A stretch of 64,000 nucleotides of DNA from MKUN01 sp964481425 (lineage in GTDB: Bacteria; Bacteroidota; Bacteroidia; Chitinophagales; Chitinophagaceae). Below, piece by piece: positions 1 to 6,866 of this stretch. Under the pieces are notes generated by a model. It ran no database searches. It worked only from the letters and a program-made list of their open reading frames with translations, and had not been told where the DNA came from. The DNA lies in assembly GCA_964481425.1 (NCBI GenBank), contig CAYZTM010000012.1, positions 1 through 64,000 of the forward strand, in the 5' to 3' direction. Position numbers and translations under genes: made by a program. Every line of letters begins with the position of its first letter. Positions within the stretch are counted from its first letter, which is position 1.

Positions 1-41
1 ATGTTTTACTGTTTTAGGTTCACTTTTTGTGTAAACCTATT

Positions 42-794
42 TTAGGACAAGACAACAAGTGGAGCAGGGGGGAGTTTGTGCTGGGGGCTTTGATTGGGCT
101 GAAGTGCGGGACTCGGCTGTATATCCCCCTGTCCGTTTTCGGCAGTCGCCGAATCCGGCCTGTCCCCTCCCGCTGAAGGAGCGGGACTCATAGCTGTCAA
201 AGGGGGAATTGCGTTTTCGGGGAAGAGGGAGAGTTGGTTGGGGTCGGGGGAGGGGTATTCTTCATCGTCGGGGCGGATACGGGCGGTTGAGGGGAGTGCG
301 GCGGACATGAGTGCGGAGGATCCATATTCGATGTCGTAAGGATGAAAGCCTGCTACTTTACCGTCCTTTAAGAATTGGTCGGCGAGGGCGGTGAAGGCTT
401 TGGTCTGCTCCAGATCGCGTGGCAGGAGCCAGGTCATGAATTTCTGCATCAACTCCATGTACTCTCCCTGTGTGCCTTTCTTTTTGATGCGCTCGATGGT
501 GACCATCTGCTTGCGCTGTATCTCGGCTTCCTGTGGTGTTGGATAACGTTGCCCTACAGGACGGGAGGCTATTGCCTCGTTAAGCTCCTGCACCTGGGCA
601 TAGATATGCTCTACGATCATGGAGGGCATGAGCCGACTGCCTTCTTTTAGCCTTTGCCAGTCGCCCTGCTTTGTCCATAAATAAATTGTCTTTTCGCTGA
701 CGCCGACCTGCTCTGCTATTTGTGTGCGGGTGAGGCCGGACTGAAAGTAAAGGTTGCGGGCATGGGCCTGCTGTTGTTCTTTGATAGGACGCAT
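42..794 (-). CDS. HTH protein, phage terminase small subunit-like, with clamp-binding motif
   Basis: 250 residues. Residues 1-50 form a helix-turn-helix region (LTRTQIAEQVGVSEKTIYLW at 21-40) that resembles the N-terminal DNA-binding region of phage terminase small subunits (PF10668-like). Residues 60-155 are probably helical and contain the conserved stretches GQRYPTPQEAE and EYMELMQKFM. The tail is Pro-rich and low in complexity but contains DPNQLSLFPE; QLSLF at 187-191 matches the bacterial sliding-clamp binding consensus QL[SD]LF. The gene is a close paralogue of 5634-6809 and the two point away from each other. No terminase large subunit or other phage gene is near, so a packaging role is unlikely. 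The tail includes a sequence derived from a REP-like palindrome. Function is unknown; DNA binding is well supported and clamp binding is inferred. Confidence 0.8.
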   Translation of the reverse strand: MRPIKEQQQAHARNLYFQSGLTRTQIAEQVGVSEKTIYLWTKQGDWQRLKEGSRLMPSMIVEHIYAQVQELNEAIASRPVGQRYPTPQEAEIQRKQMVTIERIKKKGTQGEYMELMQKFMTWLLPRDLEQTKAFTALADQFLKDGKVAGFHPYDIEYGSSALMSAALPSTARIRPDDEEYPSPDPNQLSLFPENAIPPLTAMSPAPSAGGDRPDSATAENGQGDIQPSPALQPNQSPQHKLPPAPLVVLS

Positions 795-1002
795 AGTGTT
801 TGTAATGTGGCGGAATGCGACAATGTGATGGAATGTGCATCCGACCGGTTAAAAAATCAATAATCAGCCTCAGGAAAAGCGGGTTACACGCTCATTTCTT
901 TAACGCTTTCTTTCTAAATGTCATTAAACGTTTGAGGAGCCTGTTTTCATTTTTGCTTTTTTGAGGCAAAGTTCTGATGGATGGGCGGGATGGGAAAATC
1001 GG

Positions 1003-1092
1003 GTTTTTATGATACCCTTTGTTTGGGGGGTATGGTACCGTGTTTTTAGGGGTATGATACTGTTATTTTTAGCACTAAATGGATGATACTGA
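1003..1092 (-). repeat. phased GGTATSATACC repeats upstream of the HTH gene
   Basis: Four copies of a short inverted repeat (core TATGATACC on the plus strand) are centred near 1011, 1034, 1056 and 1085, so the first three are 22-23 bp apart, about two helical turns. The matching array upstream of the paralogue at 5634 has three copies exactly 22 bp apart. Each core is itself close to palindromic. This layout fits binding sites for a dimeric regulator, possibly the HTH protein itself. That link is inferred. Confidence 0.55.
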
Positions 1093-1149
1093 GGTGTGCA
1101 TAAAATGAAAGGGTTTGGGGTGGAAATTTGGACTGAATCAAAATGAATT

Positions 1150-1205
1150 CCGGTTACAAACCGGCTGAATTGTGTAGACACGAGTCGTTAGAGACTCGCG
1201 CCAGA
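1150..1205 (-). repeat. REP-like double hairpin, copy 1
   Basis: A perfect palindrome CCGGTT-ACA-AACCGG lies at 1150-1164. It is followed by a second hairpin, CGAGTC (1181-1186) with GACTCG (1193-1198). Read on the minus strand the second hairpin is TGGCG, stem, loop, stem, TGTCTA. The same double unit occurs at 3773-3826 and related single hairpins occur at 5238-5267 and 5289-5334. The interval 795-1328 between genes holds only these repeats and the phased array; I see no credible gene in it. Confidence 0.7.
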
Positions 1206-1328
1206 TGACAAACTTGCGCCGAAGGAGGTTTGGATTTGCCATAGTTGGATTTGCCATAGATTGCCGAGTAGGGGGAACAAAATAGAATTTTGTTCGTAAT
1301 GCTGCTTTTGGTATTGGTATCATGAAAG

Positions 1329-2543
1329 CTAGTTTTTATAGTACACTAAAACGCTGTAACAATTATTAATATTGAGGCTGTTATATTTATTGCCGAAATT
1401 TGAGAAAAGTATTTTTGAAATCTCTTGCGAATTATTATTGCTTAACACAAAATGTTTTTGATACGAGCTTGCATCTTCTCTTTTATAGATGGAATACATT
1501 TTGAAGCCTATTTCACCTTTATAGAAATTACTAGCATACTCTGAAATCTCAATATTTGAGTTGTTCTTCTTTATATTGATTGTTCGTATATCATGGAACC
1601 GTTTATCCTGCATTGAATAATAGACGGAAGGAATAGAAGTATAGGGATCAAACTTTACATCATATGCTGTTAGTGTATCATCAGCATAGAATCGTATACT
1701 CATCCTCCCAACTTCGTCATAAGCCTCTTTATTAGCCCTGATCATCGCCAAGATATTATTATAGTTATTACAACTGTCATCCTGGTTAAAAAACTGGCAA
1801 TCAAAATTTGTAAATTGATCGTTGATTGCTTTATAAGAAAATTTCTCAATAACCAAGGCTGTTTTAATATTATGGGCGTCAATAAGCGAGTCTACGGCAG
1901 TTGTCTTAATAAGTCTTTTCAGGCTATCGTAATAACATTTATATATTACCGAATAATAGGGGGTAAATATTTTACTCGATCTAATAATTTTATTTGAATT
2001 ATTGTACGTAAATATCTGACTGTATCTTAAATAGCCATCTTGATATCCTGTTAAATAAACATTTCTATATGCATAAGAATATCGATAGACATATTGAATC
2101 TTATATTTGCCAGTCTGTTCATATAGAGTGTCACTAACGATATATCCGTTATGAAAATTCATAACTTCAGTGAGTGTTGTATCCTCATCCCGTATAGTTA
2201 ATTGCTTAACCTTAAATATTCTTTTTCTATTGAATTCCTCATTATAAAATTGATCATAGCAAGGTAAAATTTGACTCTCTCCATATTTTACTTTGAGTTT
2301 TGCATGGTCGGGAATGATCAAAACATTATCGTATACTTGAGCCTTACATACAACAGAATTAAAGAAGAGGATACCTAATGGCAGAAATCTTAGTGACAAA
2401 ATAAAACCCTTCTTGCTCTGTAGAAAAAACATTTTACTTAATAAAGGTAAGACTACAATTATTGCTATAATTGTTGAAGTTGCTTGCGCTGAGATGGGAA
2501 GATGCGAGAGCCGAGGATAATATAGCATGAAGGTCAAGAGCAT
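1329..2543 (-). CDS. hypothetical exported protein, tandem paralogue of next gene
   Basis: 404 residues, family not recognised. The N-terminus is hydrophobic. A start at 2432 (MFFLQSKKGF...) would give a cleaner signal peptide ending near VVCKAQ, so the 2543 start is uncertain. The mature part is rich in Tyr, Asn and short beta-like segments such as YYDSLKRLIKT, somewhat like YD/RHS-type beta strands found in Bacteroidota surface proteins. The N-terminal 70 residues and the upstream DNA align with the neighbouring gene at 2563-3693, so this is a tandem duplication. The DNA is clearly more AT-rich than the housekeeping genes beyond 6.8 kb, consistent with horizontal acquisition. The protein is probably periplasmic or surface-located; function unknown. 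Confidence 0.7.
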   Translation of the reverse strand: MLLTFMLYYPRLSHLPISAQATSTIIAIIVVLPLLSKMFFLQSKKGFILSLRFLPLGILFFNSVVCKAQVYDNVLIIPDHAKLKVKYGESQILPCYDQFYNEEFNRKRIFKVKQLTIRDEDTTLTEVMNFHNGYIVSDTLYEQTGKYKIQYVYRYSYAYRNVYLTGYQDGYLRYSQIFTYNNSNKIIRSSKIFTPYYSVIYKCYYDSLKRLIKTTAVDSLIDAHNIKTALVIEKFSYKAINDQFTNFDCQFFNQDDSCNNYNNILAMIRANKEAYDEVGRMSIRFYADDTLTAYDVKFDPYTSIPSVYYSMQDKRFHDIRTINIKKNNSNIEISEYASNFYKGEIGFKMYSIYKREDASSYQKHFVLSNNNSQEISKILFSNFGNKYNSLNINNCYSVLVYYKN

Positions 2544-2562
2544 GTGTTGTGTATGATGGGTT

Positions 2563-3693
2563 TTAGCGTGAATAGATTTTAAACATTATTTTTATACTAT
2601 TTCCATCTTTCTCCTTTAAATTATATTTTTTATTTTTAAATATTTTATGTATATTTGTTGGATTTATGTCGTGAGGACTATCGACAGATAATAAGTGCTG
2701 CTTAATTATGCCGCGGGTTTGCAAACTACTATATTCAAAATGTGCATTTTTGTTTTCGTGCAGCTTATACAAATAATATAGTGTATTACTGTCCCTATAA
2801 AAAAAACCGTAGCTGTTATTTACTTTATCGTAAACTTCCGTAACTAACACTCGAGAATTCCTTATATCCTTCTTAGGAATAAATTGCAACAGACCTTCCG
2901 GAAAGAAATCTTCTGATATAACAGTTGGGTACACGTTCAATTTTCTATACTCTATGGTATCTATTCGATTTTTATATAGTTTGAGCGTAAGGTATATTTT
3001 TTTTGAGGTGTCTTTTAAATATAAGAACCTTTGTTCTGTGCCTGGTGAATGCACAGTATCAGAAATTCCTATTTTGTTTCTACTATCGATATAAATACAT
3101 GAATCAATGATGTGATTTTTATCATAGTAGCATATTAACATGTAAGAGTCGCGAATGCTATCGGCATTTTGCAATGTGATTCGCTCTCTATATTCTCTAA
3201 CTATTCGATGATCTTCATTATAAGAGAAAGACAATCTATACACTTGAGAAATTTTTTGGTCTGCCTTATTGCAATTAACAAGGTTAAGTATAGTTATATA
3301 TCCTAGTGTATCGAATTGAAGATATGAATCAACGCAACTATGTGTGATAGGTCCCTGGAAAACCAACTTCCCTGATCTAAAACCCTTATAAAAAGGATAA
3401 TAGTATCTTGAATATTGAGGAAGCGCTCTGCTTGCAATAGCATCTGGATTAGATAAAGCATATTCAAATTGAAAATCGTCGTATATCCTTTGCTGGCTAT
3501 AAGTAGCATTCAAAGAGACGAAAAAGAATATGCAGATGGCAAATAAATATCTTGAAATCGTTATGCCGGTTAGACTTTGTACAATAAAAAATTGACGTAC
3601 AATTATTAAAGAAAAGCCACCTATTATCGCTCCTTTTGCAGGGATGAGAAGATACAGGAGATGAAGATGATATAGCAGAAGGGCCGACAGCAT
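2563..3693 (-). CDS. hypothetical exported protein, tandem paralogue
   Basis: Unrecognised protein of 376 residues if it starts at 3693. The frame stays open to an ATG at 3804, but that ATG lies inside a REP hairpin, and the extra 37 residues (STQSSRFATGIHL...) are merely the translated repeat, also seen near 1140 and 5380. The 3693 start aligns with the N-terminus of the paralogue at 1329-2543. A hydrophobic segment RYLFAICIFFFVSLNATYSQ looks like a signal peptide core with cleavage before QRIYDDF, which matches QVYDN in the paralogue. The rest is Tyr/Ser/Asn-rich. The gene sits 19 bp upstream of its paralogue on the same strand and the two are probably cotranscribed. AT-rich. Function unknown. 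Confidence 0.7.
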   Translation of the reverse strand: MLSALLLYHLHLLYLLIPAKGAIIGGFSLIIVRQFFIVQSLTGITISRYLFAICIFFFVSLNATYSQQRIYDDFQFEYALSNPDAIASRALPQYSRYYYPFYKGFRSGKLVFQGPITHSCVDSYLQFDTLGYITILNLVNCNKADQKISQVYRLSFSYNEDHRIVREYRERITLQNADSIRDSYMLICYYDKNHIIDSCIYIDSRNKIGISDTVHSPGTEQRFLYLKDTSKKIYLTLKLYKNRIDTIEYRKLNVYPTVISEDFFPEGLLQFIPKKDIRNSRVLVTEVYDKVNNSYGFFYRDSNTLYYLYKLHENKNAHFEYSSLQTRGIIKQHLLSVDSPHDINPTNIHKIFKNKKYNLKEKDGNSIKIMFKIYSR

Positions 3694-3772
3694 TTGGGAT
3701 GATGTATTGTTTATAAAATTAAGAATTATTGATGGGTTTTTAACGGGTAATTTGGCTTTATCGAGGTGAATT

Positions 3773-3826
3773 CCGGTTGCAAACCGGCTGGATTGTGTAG
3801 ACACGAGTCGTTAAAGACTCGCGCCA
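3773..3826 (-). repeat. REP-like double hairpin, copy 2
   Basis: CCGGTT-GCA-AACCGG at 3773-3787 is followed by CGAGTC (3804-3809) and GACTCG (3816-3821). Copy 1 at 1150-1205 differs by a few bases only. The truncated DUF559 frame to its right ends inside this hairpin. Confidence 0.7.
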
Positions 3827-3999
3827 GAGGAAAAATCAGCAATATATCTGTCAACCGGCACCTGCCGGTGAAATTCAATTCCGAGCTTTCTACCTTTTAT
3901 TTCTTTCCACAACAAAATCTCACTCAATGTACTTTCCTTTCGCAGCTTCCTTGCGAGTTCTTTTAATTTGGGGTCGTACCAGATGATCCTATTAGCCAT
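3811..3999 (-). pseudogene. truncated DUF559 (Vsr-like) endonuclease remnant
   Basis: 62 residues corresponding to the N-terminal half of a DUF559 protein: an N-terminal helix (KLKELARKLRKESTLSEILL), then FHRQVPVDRYIADF. The intact family member at 11686-12057 continues IADFYCHALKLVIELDG, which contains the acidic active-site residues. Here the frame leaves the family exactly after IADF and runs into the REP hairpin at 3804-3821. The catalytic core is therefore missing and the gene is dead. DUF559 belongs to the very-short-patch-repair/PD-(D/E)XK-like nuclease group. Confidence 0.65.
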
Positions 4000-4185
4000 A
4001 ATCTTAAAAGTATTGCTTTTCTTTTAGTTCTTTAATTGGGCCGTATTGCAAGCCTCAACAGGACATCCCCCTGACCCCCTTATTAAGAGGGAATTTTTTT
4101 CATTCTTTCTTTTTGATGTAGTAGATGGCGCCGCCTATGGAGAATTTCTGAATGCTTTTTTGTATTTTGTTATACCGTTTGTTTT
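4000..4185. other. intergenic DNA with C/G-rich palindromic remnant
   Basis: No gene is visible. Near 4060-4090 there is a CCCCCTGACCCCCTT...AAGAGGG stretch of the same type as the palindromes around the intact DUF559 cassette at 11668-12093, so it is probably a decayed repeat belonging to the DUF559 remnant on its left. Confidence 0.35.
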
Positions 4186-5211
4186 ATGAAGTTGTATACC
4201 CATAGCTCCCTGTTTATTGTTTTTCTGCTCTTTGCGAATAATGCACTTGGTAATTGTGCATCGTACTATTCTATTATAAATAAAGCAGAGAAAGAGATCG
4301 TAGACAGTAATTACGCCGGAGCTTTAGTATTATACGACTCAGCTTTCAAAATAAATGCCTACGCCTCTGATTACTTCAATGCAGGATTTTGTGCTTTATT
4401 CGATAACAAACAAAAACTGTCAGTAAGCTATTTTTCAAAATACTTAATGAAAGGGGCCAGTTACACCTACTTGGCCTCTGAACTTGCAAGAAACTTTCCA
4501 GATATAGATAAGGAGTATGTAAAAAATTTAGAAAGCTACAAGGCAAACAGATGCACCTCCTATGCCATGCTGAGCATGTTGGATAGTTTGTTGAAGGTTG
4601 ATCAGTATTATCACAATATGAGACTTCAAGGAGCAGATTCAATACAGGTTTATGATCGTTTAAATTATGAATACCTAATGAGCTATATCGGGAAAAATGG
4701 ATTCCCAGCAGAAGGGCAATGCGTATTAGACCCCGATAATCTTGCTCTTCCCGGTTGCTATATTTTGTTCAGGCATTTTATACAGGCCGGAATATTTACA
4801 AACGACGACTTAAATATCCTGATAGAAGCGGTGTGTGATAATAAGTTACCGCCGGAGGTACTTTCAGACGACCTGGACCTTTATTATCATAAGGGGATGT
4901 TTGGCAATGATATTATAATTAAAGTTGTTGTTTCGGATGAGTTGAAAAAGGAAGACAGTGCTGGTTCCAAATTTTATGATCAAAATGACCTATGGATATT
5001 AAAAACCGGCTTAATAAATAAAGAGGAAATTGCTGTAAATAGGTCCAGGTACCATATGGAACCTCTGGACGATTTTTTGAACAAGATCAAGTTCATATTG
5101 ACAACCGATAAGCCTTTTATCCTGCATGCTCCATATATACTCCGCAGCTATATAAATAACTTTGAGGATGCAAAAATGGAATTGTCGTCTTACGAGCCAT
5201 TAATACACTAA
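4186..5211 (+). CDS. hypothetical exported protein, DUF6624-like
   Basis: 341 residues with an N-terminal signal peptide (SLFIVFLLFANNALGNC). Residues 25-115 look like tetratricopeptide-type helices (AGALVLYDSAFKINAYASDYFNAGFCALF). The middle (MLSMLDSLLKVDQYYHNMRL through YIGKNGFPAEG) resembles the DUF6624 pattern, in which a short helical region with an acidic Asp and a G-[FW]-P motif follows a TPR-like start. The function of DUF6624 is not known. The gene is AT-rich like its neighbours in the island and is transcribed opposite to the tandem pair on its left. I am confident it is a real secreted protein but only moderately sure of the family. Confidence 0.7.
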   Translation: MKLYTHSSLFIVFLLFANNALGNCASYYSIINKAEKEIVDSNYAGALVLYDSAFKINAYASDYFNAGFCALFDNKQKLSVSYFSKYLMKGASYTYLASELARNFPDIDKEYVKNLESYKANRCTSYAMLSMLDSLLKVDQYYHNMRLQGADSIQVYDRLNYEYLMSYIGKNGFPAEGQCVLDPDNLALPGCYILFRHFIQAGIFTNDDLNILIEAVCDNKLPPEVLSDDLDLYYHKGMFGNDIIIKVVVSDELKKEDSAGSKFYDQNDLWILKTGLINKEEIAVNRSRYHMEPLDDFLNKIKFILTTDKPFILHAPYILRSYINNFEDAKMELSSYEPLIH

Positions 5212-5237
5212 TAATGATGTTGCCGTATGTCGCCCCG

Positions 5238-5334
5238 ATTGGCGCAAGTGTTTTTCACTTGTGTCTATAAAATTTGTAAGTCCCCCCGTTGGCGCAAGAA
5301 TGCCGTTTAGCTGTGTGCATTAGCGTTCTTGTGC
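5238..5334 (+). repeat. two REP-like hairpins with variant stems
   Basis: TTGGCG-CAAGTG-TTTTT-CACTTG-TGTCTA lies at 5239-5267. A second unit, TTGGCG-CAAGAATGC...TTCTTG-TGCC, lies at 5289-5334. The flanks TGGCG and TGTCTA are those of the hairpins at 1175-1205 and 3797-3826 (minus strand), while both stem arms differ in a compensatory way. The 5212-5633 interval contains only these repeats, the inverted copy of the 1000-1165 region and the phased array below. Confidence 0.65.
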
Positions 5335-5368
5335 CTCTCGCGCCGACAAAAAATAATAAATCCTACCT

Positions 5369-5530
5369 GTTTGTAACCGGAATTCATCTTGATTCAGCCC
5401 AATTTTCCAGCCAATTCCATTTCATTTTCCCACCCCCTCACTCCCAGCCACTTAACCACAAAACCAAAGGTGTCATACCTTAAAAAACAGGGTATCATAC
5501 CCCCAAATAAAGGGTATCATAAAAACTCAA
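5369..5530 (+). repeat. inverted copy of 1000-1165 with phased GGTATCATACC sites
   Basis: This stretch is similar to the reverse complement of roughly 1000-1165, including the GGAATTCAT...GATTCAG segment and the TTTTCCCATCCC...CATCCATCAGAACTTTG segment that follows. It carries GGTGTCATACC (5469-5479), the perfect palindrome GGGTATCATACCC (5490-5502) and AGGGTATCATAAA (5511-5523), with centres at 5474, 5496 and 5518, exactly 22 bp apart. It lies about 115 bp before the HTH start codon at 5634 and is a plausible operator or iteron array. Confidence 0.6.
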
Positions 5531-5633
5531 TTTTCCCATCCCATCCATCCATCAGAACTTTGCTCCCAAAAACACTTTTCTTAAAACTTATCAACCTATC
5601 AGCCAGTCAACTTGTCAACTTAACAAACAAACT

Positions 5634-6809
5634 ATGAGACCCTTCAAAGAACAGCAGCAACAGCAGGCACGCAATCTTTATTTTCAATCCGACCTTAGCC
5701 GTAACCAGATAGCCGAACAGGTCGGCGTCAGTGAAAAGACAGTTTATTTATGGACAAAACAGGGCGACTGGCAAAAGCTCAAATCTGCAAGCCGCCTCAT
5801 GCCCTCTATGCTTGTAGAGCATTTCATCTCCCAGGTGCAGGAGCTGAATGAGAATATTATGTCCCGGCCTATGGGCCAGCGTTATCCCACACCGCAGGAA
5901 GCAGAGACCCAGCGCAAGCTCATCGTCACAGCCGAGCGCATCAAAAAGAAAGGAACGGTAGGGGAGTACATGGAGCTCATGCAGAAATTCATGGAATGGC
6001 TACAGCCCAAAGACTTTGAGCTTACCAAAACCTTCACTAACCTCGCCGATAGTTTCTTTTACGATAGCAAGCTGGGTAGCTTCCGGCCTTATGACATTGA
6101 ATATGATCAACCCACCCTCATGTCCGGTGCCCGCTCCGGCAATCCCAAACCCCAGCCCCCCGACCCCGACAATCCCCAACCCTTCATCGACCCCAACCAA
6201 CTCTCCCTCTTCCCCGAATCGAATAACACCTCCCTCTCCTTCGGAGAGGGCCGGGGTGAGGCACCTCTCGCGTCATTGCGAGAAGCCGGCATAGCCCATG
6301 TGCCTGGCGCGCCGAAGCAATCTCACGATGACACGAACAAGCTCCAGCCTAATGAACCTGCAACGACAGGAACGCTCTCCCTGTCACCTTTAAAAGACAA
6401 ACCTGCAACGACAGGAACTCCCTCCCTGTCACCATTGAAAGACGAACATGAAACGACAGGAAATAACTTAAATCCACCATGTGAAGCCCCCATAGCATAT
6501 TTCAGCCCCTATCCCGAACCTCAACAGGAAATAACGGATCATGAAATAACTCCTGAAATTCCCCTCTTGAGAGGGGACAGCCCGGGATCAACGAATGTTG
6601 AGAACGGGCAGGGCTGTGTACAGTTGAGTAATGAACAAAAGCCCGATAGAAAAAAGCCCCCCAAAGACACCTCCATCTCCATAGGTTACATCGGTACGCA
6701 GGAAGAGGTGCTCCCCGATGGCACTACCATACTCGAAATAAAAAAAGAAGACCCCGGCATACAGAAGTTTTCCATTGGCGGCGCTATCTACTATATAAAG
6801 AAAGAATGA
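5634..6809 (+). CDS. HTH protein, terminase small subunit-like, with REP-derived tail
   Basis: 391 residues. Residues 1-165 are a close match to the paralogue at 42-794: HTH at 21-40 (LSRNQIAEQVGVSEKTVYLW), the PTPQEAE segment and the EYMELMQKFM helix. A Pro-rich linker leads to DPNQLSLFPE, with the clamp-type QLSLF at 189-193. After residue 195 the coding sequence is built from repeats: a translated REP (NTSLSFGEGRGEA), a second inverted repeat, about 2.5 copies of a 15-residue unit (PATTGTxSLSPLKD) and a third palindrome-derived segment (EIPLLRGDSPG). The last 55 residues (IGYIGTQEEVLPDGTTILEI...) look like an ordinary folded C-terminus. The reading frame survives all these insertions. DNA binding is well supported; the biological role is unknown. 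Confidence 0.8.
   Translation: MRPFKEQQQQQARNLYFQSDLSRNQIAEQVGVSEKTVYLWTKQGDWQKLKSASRLMPSMLVEHFISQVQELNENIMSRPMGQRYPTPQEAETQRKLIVTAERIKKKGTVGEYMELMQKFMEWLQPKDFELTKTFTNLADSFFYDSKLGSFRPYDIEYDQPTLMSGARSGNPKPQPPDPDNPQPFIDPNQLSLFPESNNTSLSFGEGRGEAPLASLREAGIAHVPGAPKQSHDDTNKLQPNEPATTGTLSLSPLKDKPATTGTPSLSPLKDEHETTGNNLNPPCEAPIAYFSPYPEPQQEITDHEITPEIPLLRGDSPGSTNVENGQGCVQLSNEQKPDRKKPPKDTSISIGYIGTQEEVLPDGTTILEIKKEDPGIQKFSIGGAIYYIKKE
6231..6335 (+). repeat. REP palindromes inside the HTH coding sequence
   Basis: CCCTCTCC-TTC-GGAGAGGG (6232-6250, followed by a CCGGGGTGAGG tail) is a typical Bacteroidota REP. Immediately after it, GTCATTGCGAGA (6272-6283) and TCTCACGATGAC (6321-6332) are near-perfect inverted arms of a second family of the GTCATTGCGAG...GAAGCAATCTC type. 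Both are read through in frame. Confidence 0.7.
6357..6470 (+). repeat. 45-bp tandem repeat with internal hairpins, in frame
   Basis: Units begin at 6357, 6402 and 6447 (the third partial). The first two contain GACAGG and CCTGTC as inverted arms, so each unit can form a hairpin as well as encode PATTGTxSLSPLKD. The 45-bp period preserves the frame. Confidence 0.65.
6561..6620 (+). repeat. CCCCTCTTGAGAGGGG palindrome unit in the HTH gene
   Basis: The 16-bp palindrome at 6561-6576 is followed by ACAGCCCGGG...GAACGGGCAGGG, a longer imperfect inverted repeat. The same unit, diverged, is present at the equivalent place in the paralogue (about 110-190), where both encode GDxPxS...ENGQG. The unit was therefore in the tail before the two genes duplicated, or the tail has been homogenised. 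Confidence 0.55.
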
Positions 6810-6866
6810 GGCGCGCCGTGGAACAATTTTTTAGCCGCTCTTCTCCTGGAAAAAACAGTAACAACT

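Noticed and set aside
1..41. Terminator hairpin at the left edge
   Set aside because: TAGGTT-CAC and GTG-TAAACCTA pair only with a two-base bulge, and the context is cut by the window edge.
42..794. Prophage, because of the terminase-like HTH
   Set aside because: No large terminase, portal, capsid, tail or lysis gene is nearby, and the two copies face outward from a repeat-rich island.
924..1323. Short open frames on the minus strand in the 924-1323 repeats
   Set aside because: They are translations of the repeat DNA; the same peptides appear from the other copies and nothing resembles a conserved protein.
3694..3804. N-terminal extension of the 2563-3693 gene up to 3804
   Set aside because: The extra residues are encoded by the REP hairpin and are absent from the paralogue.
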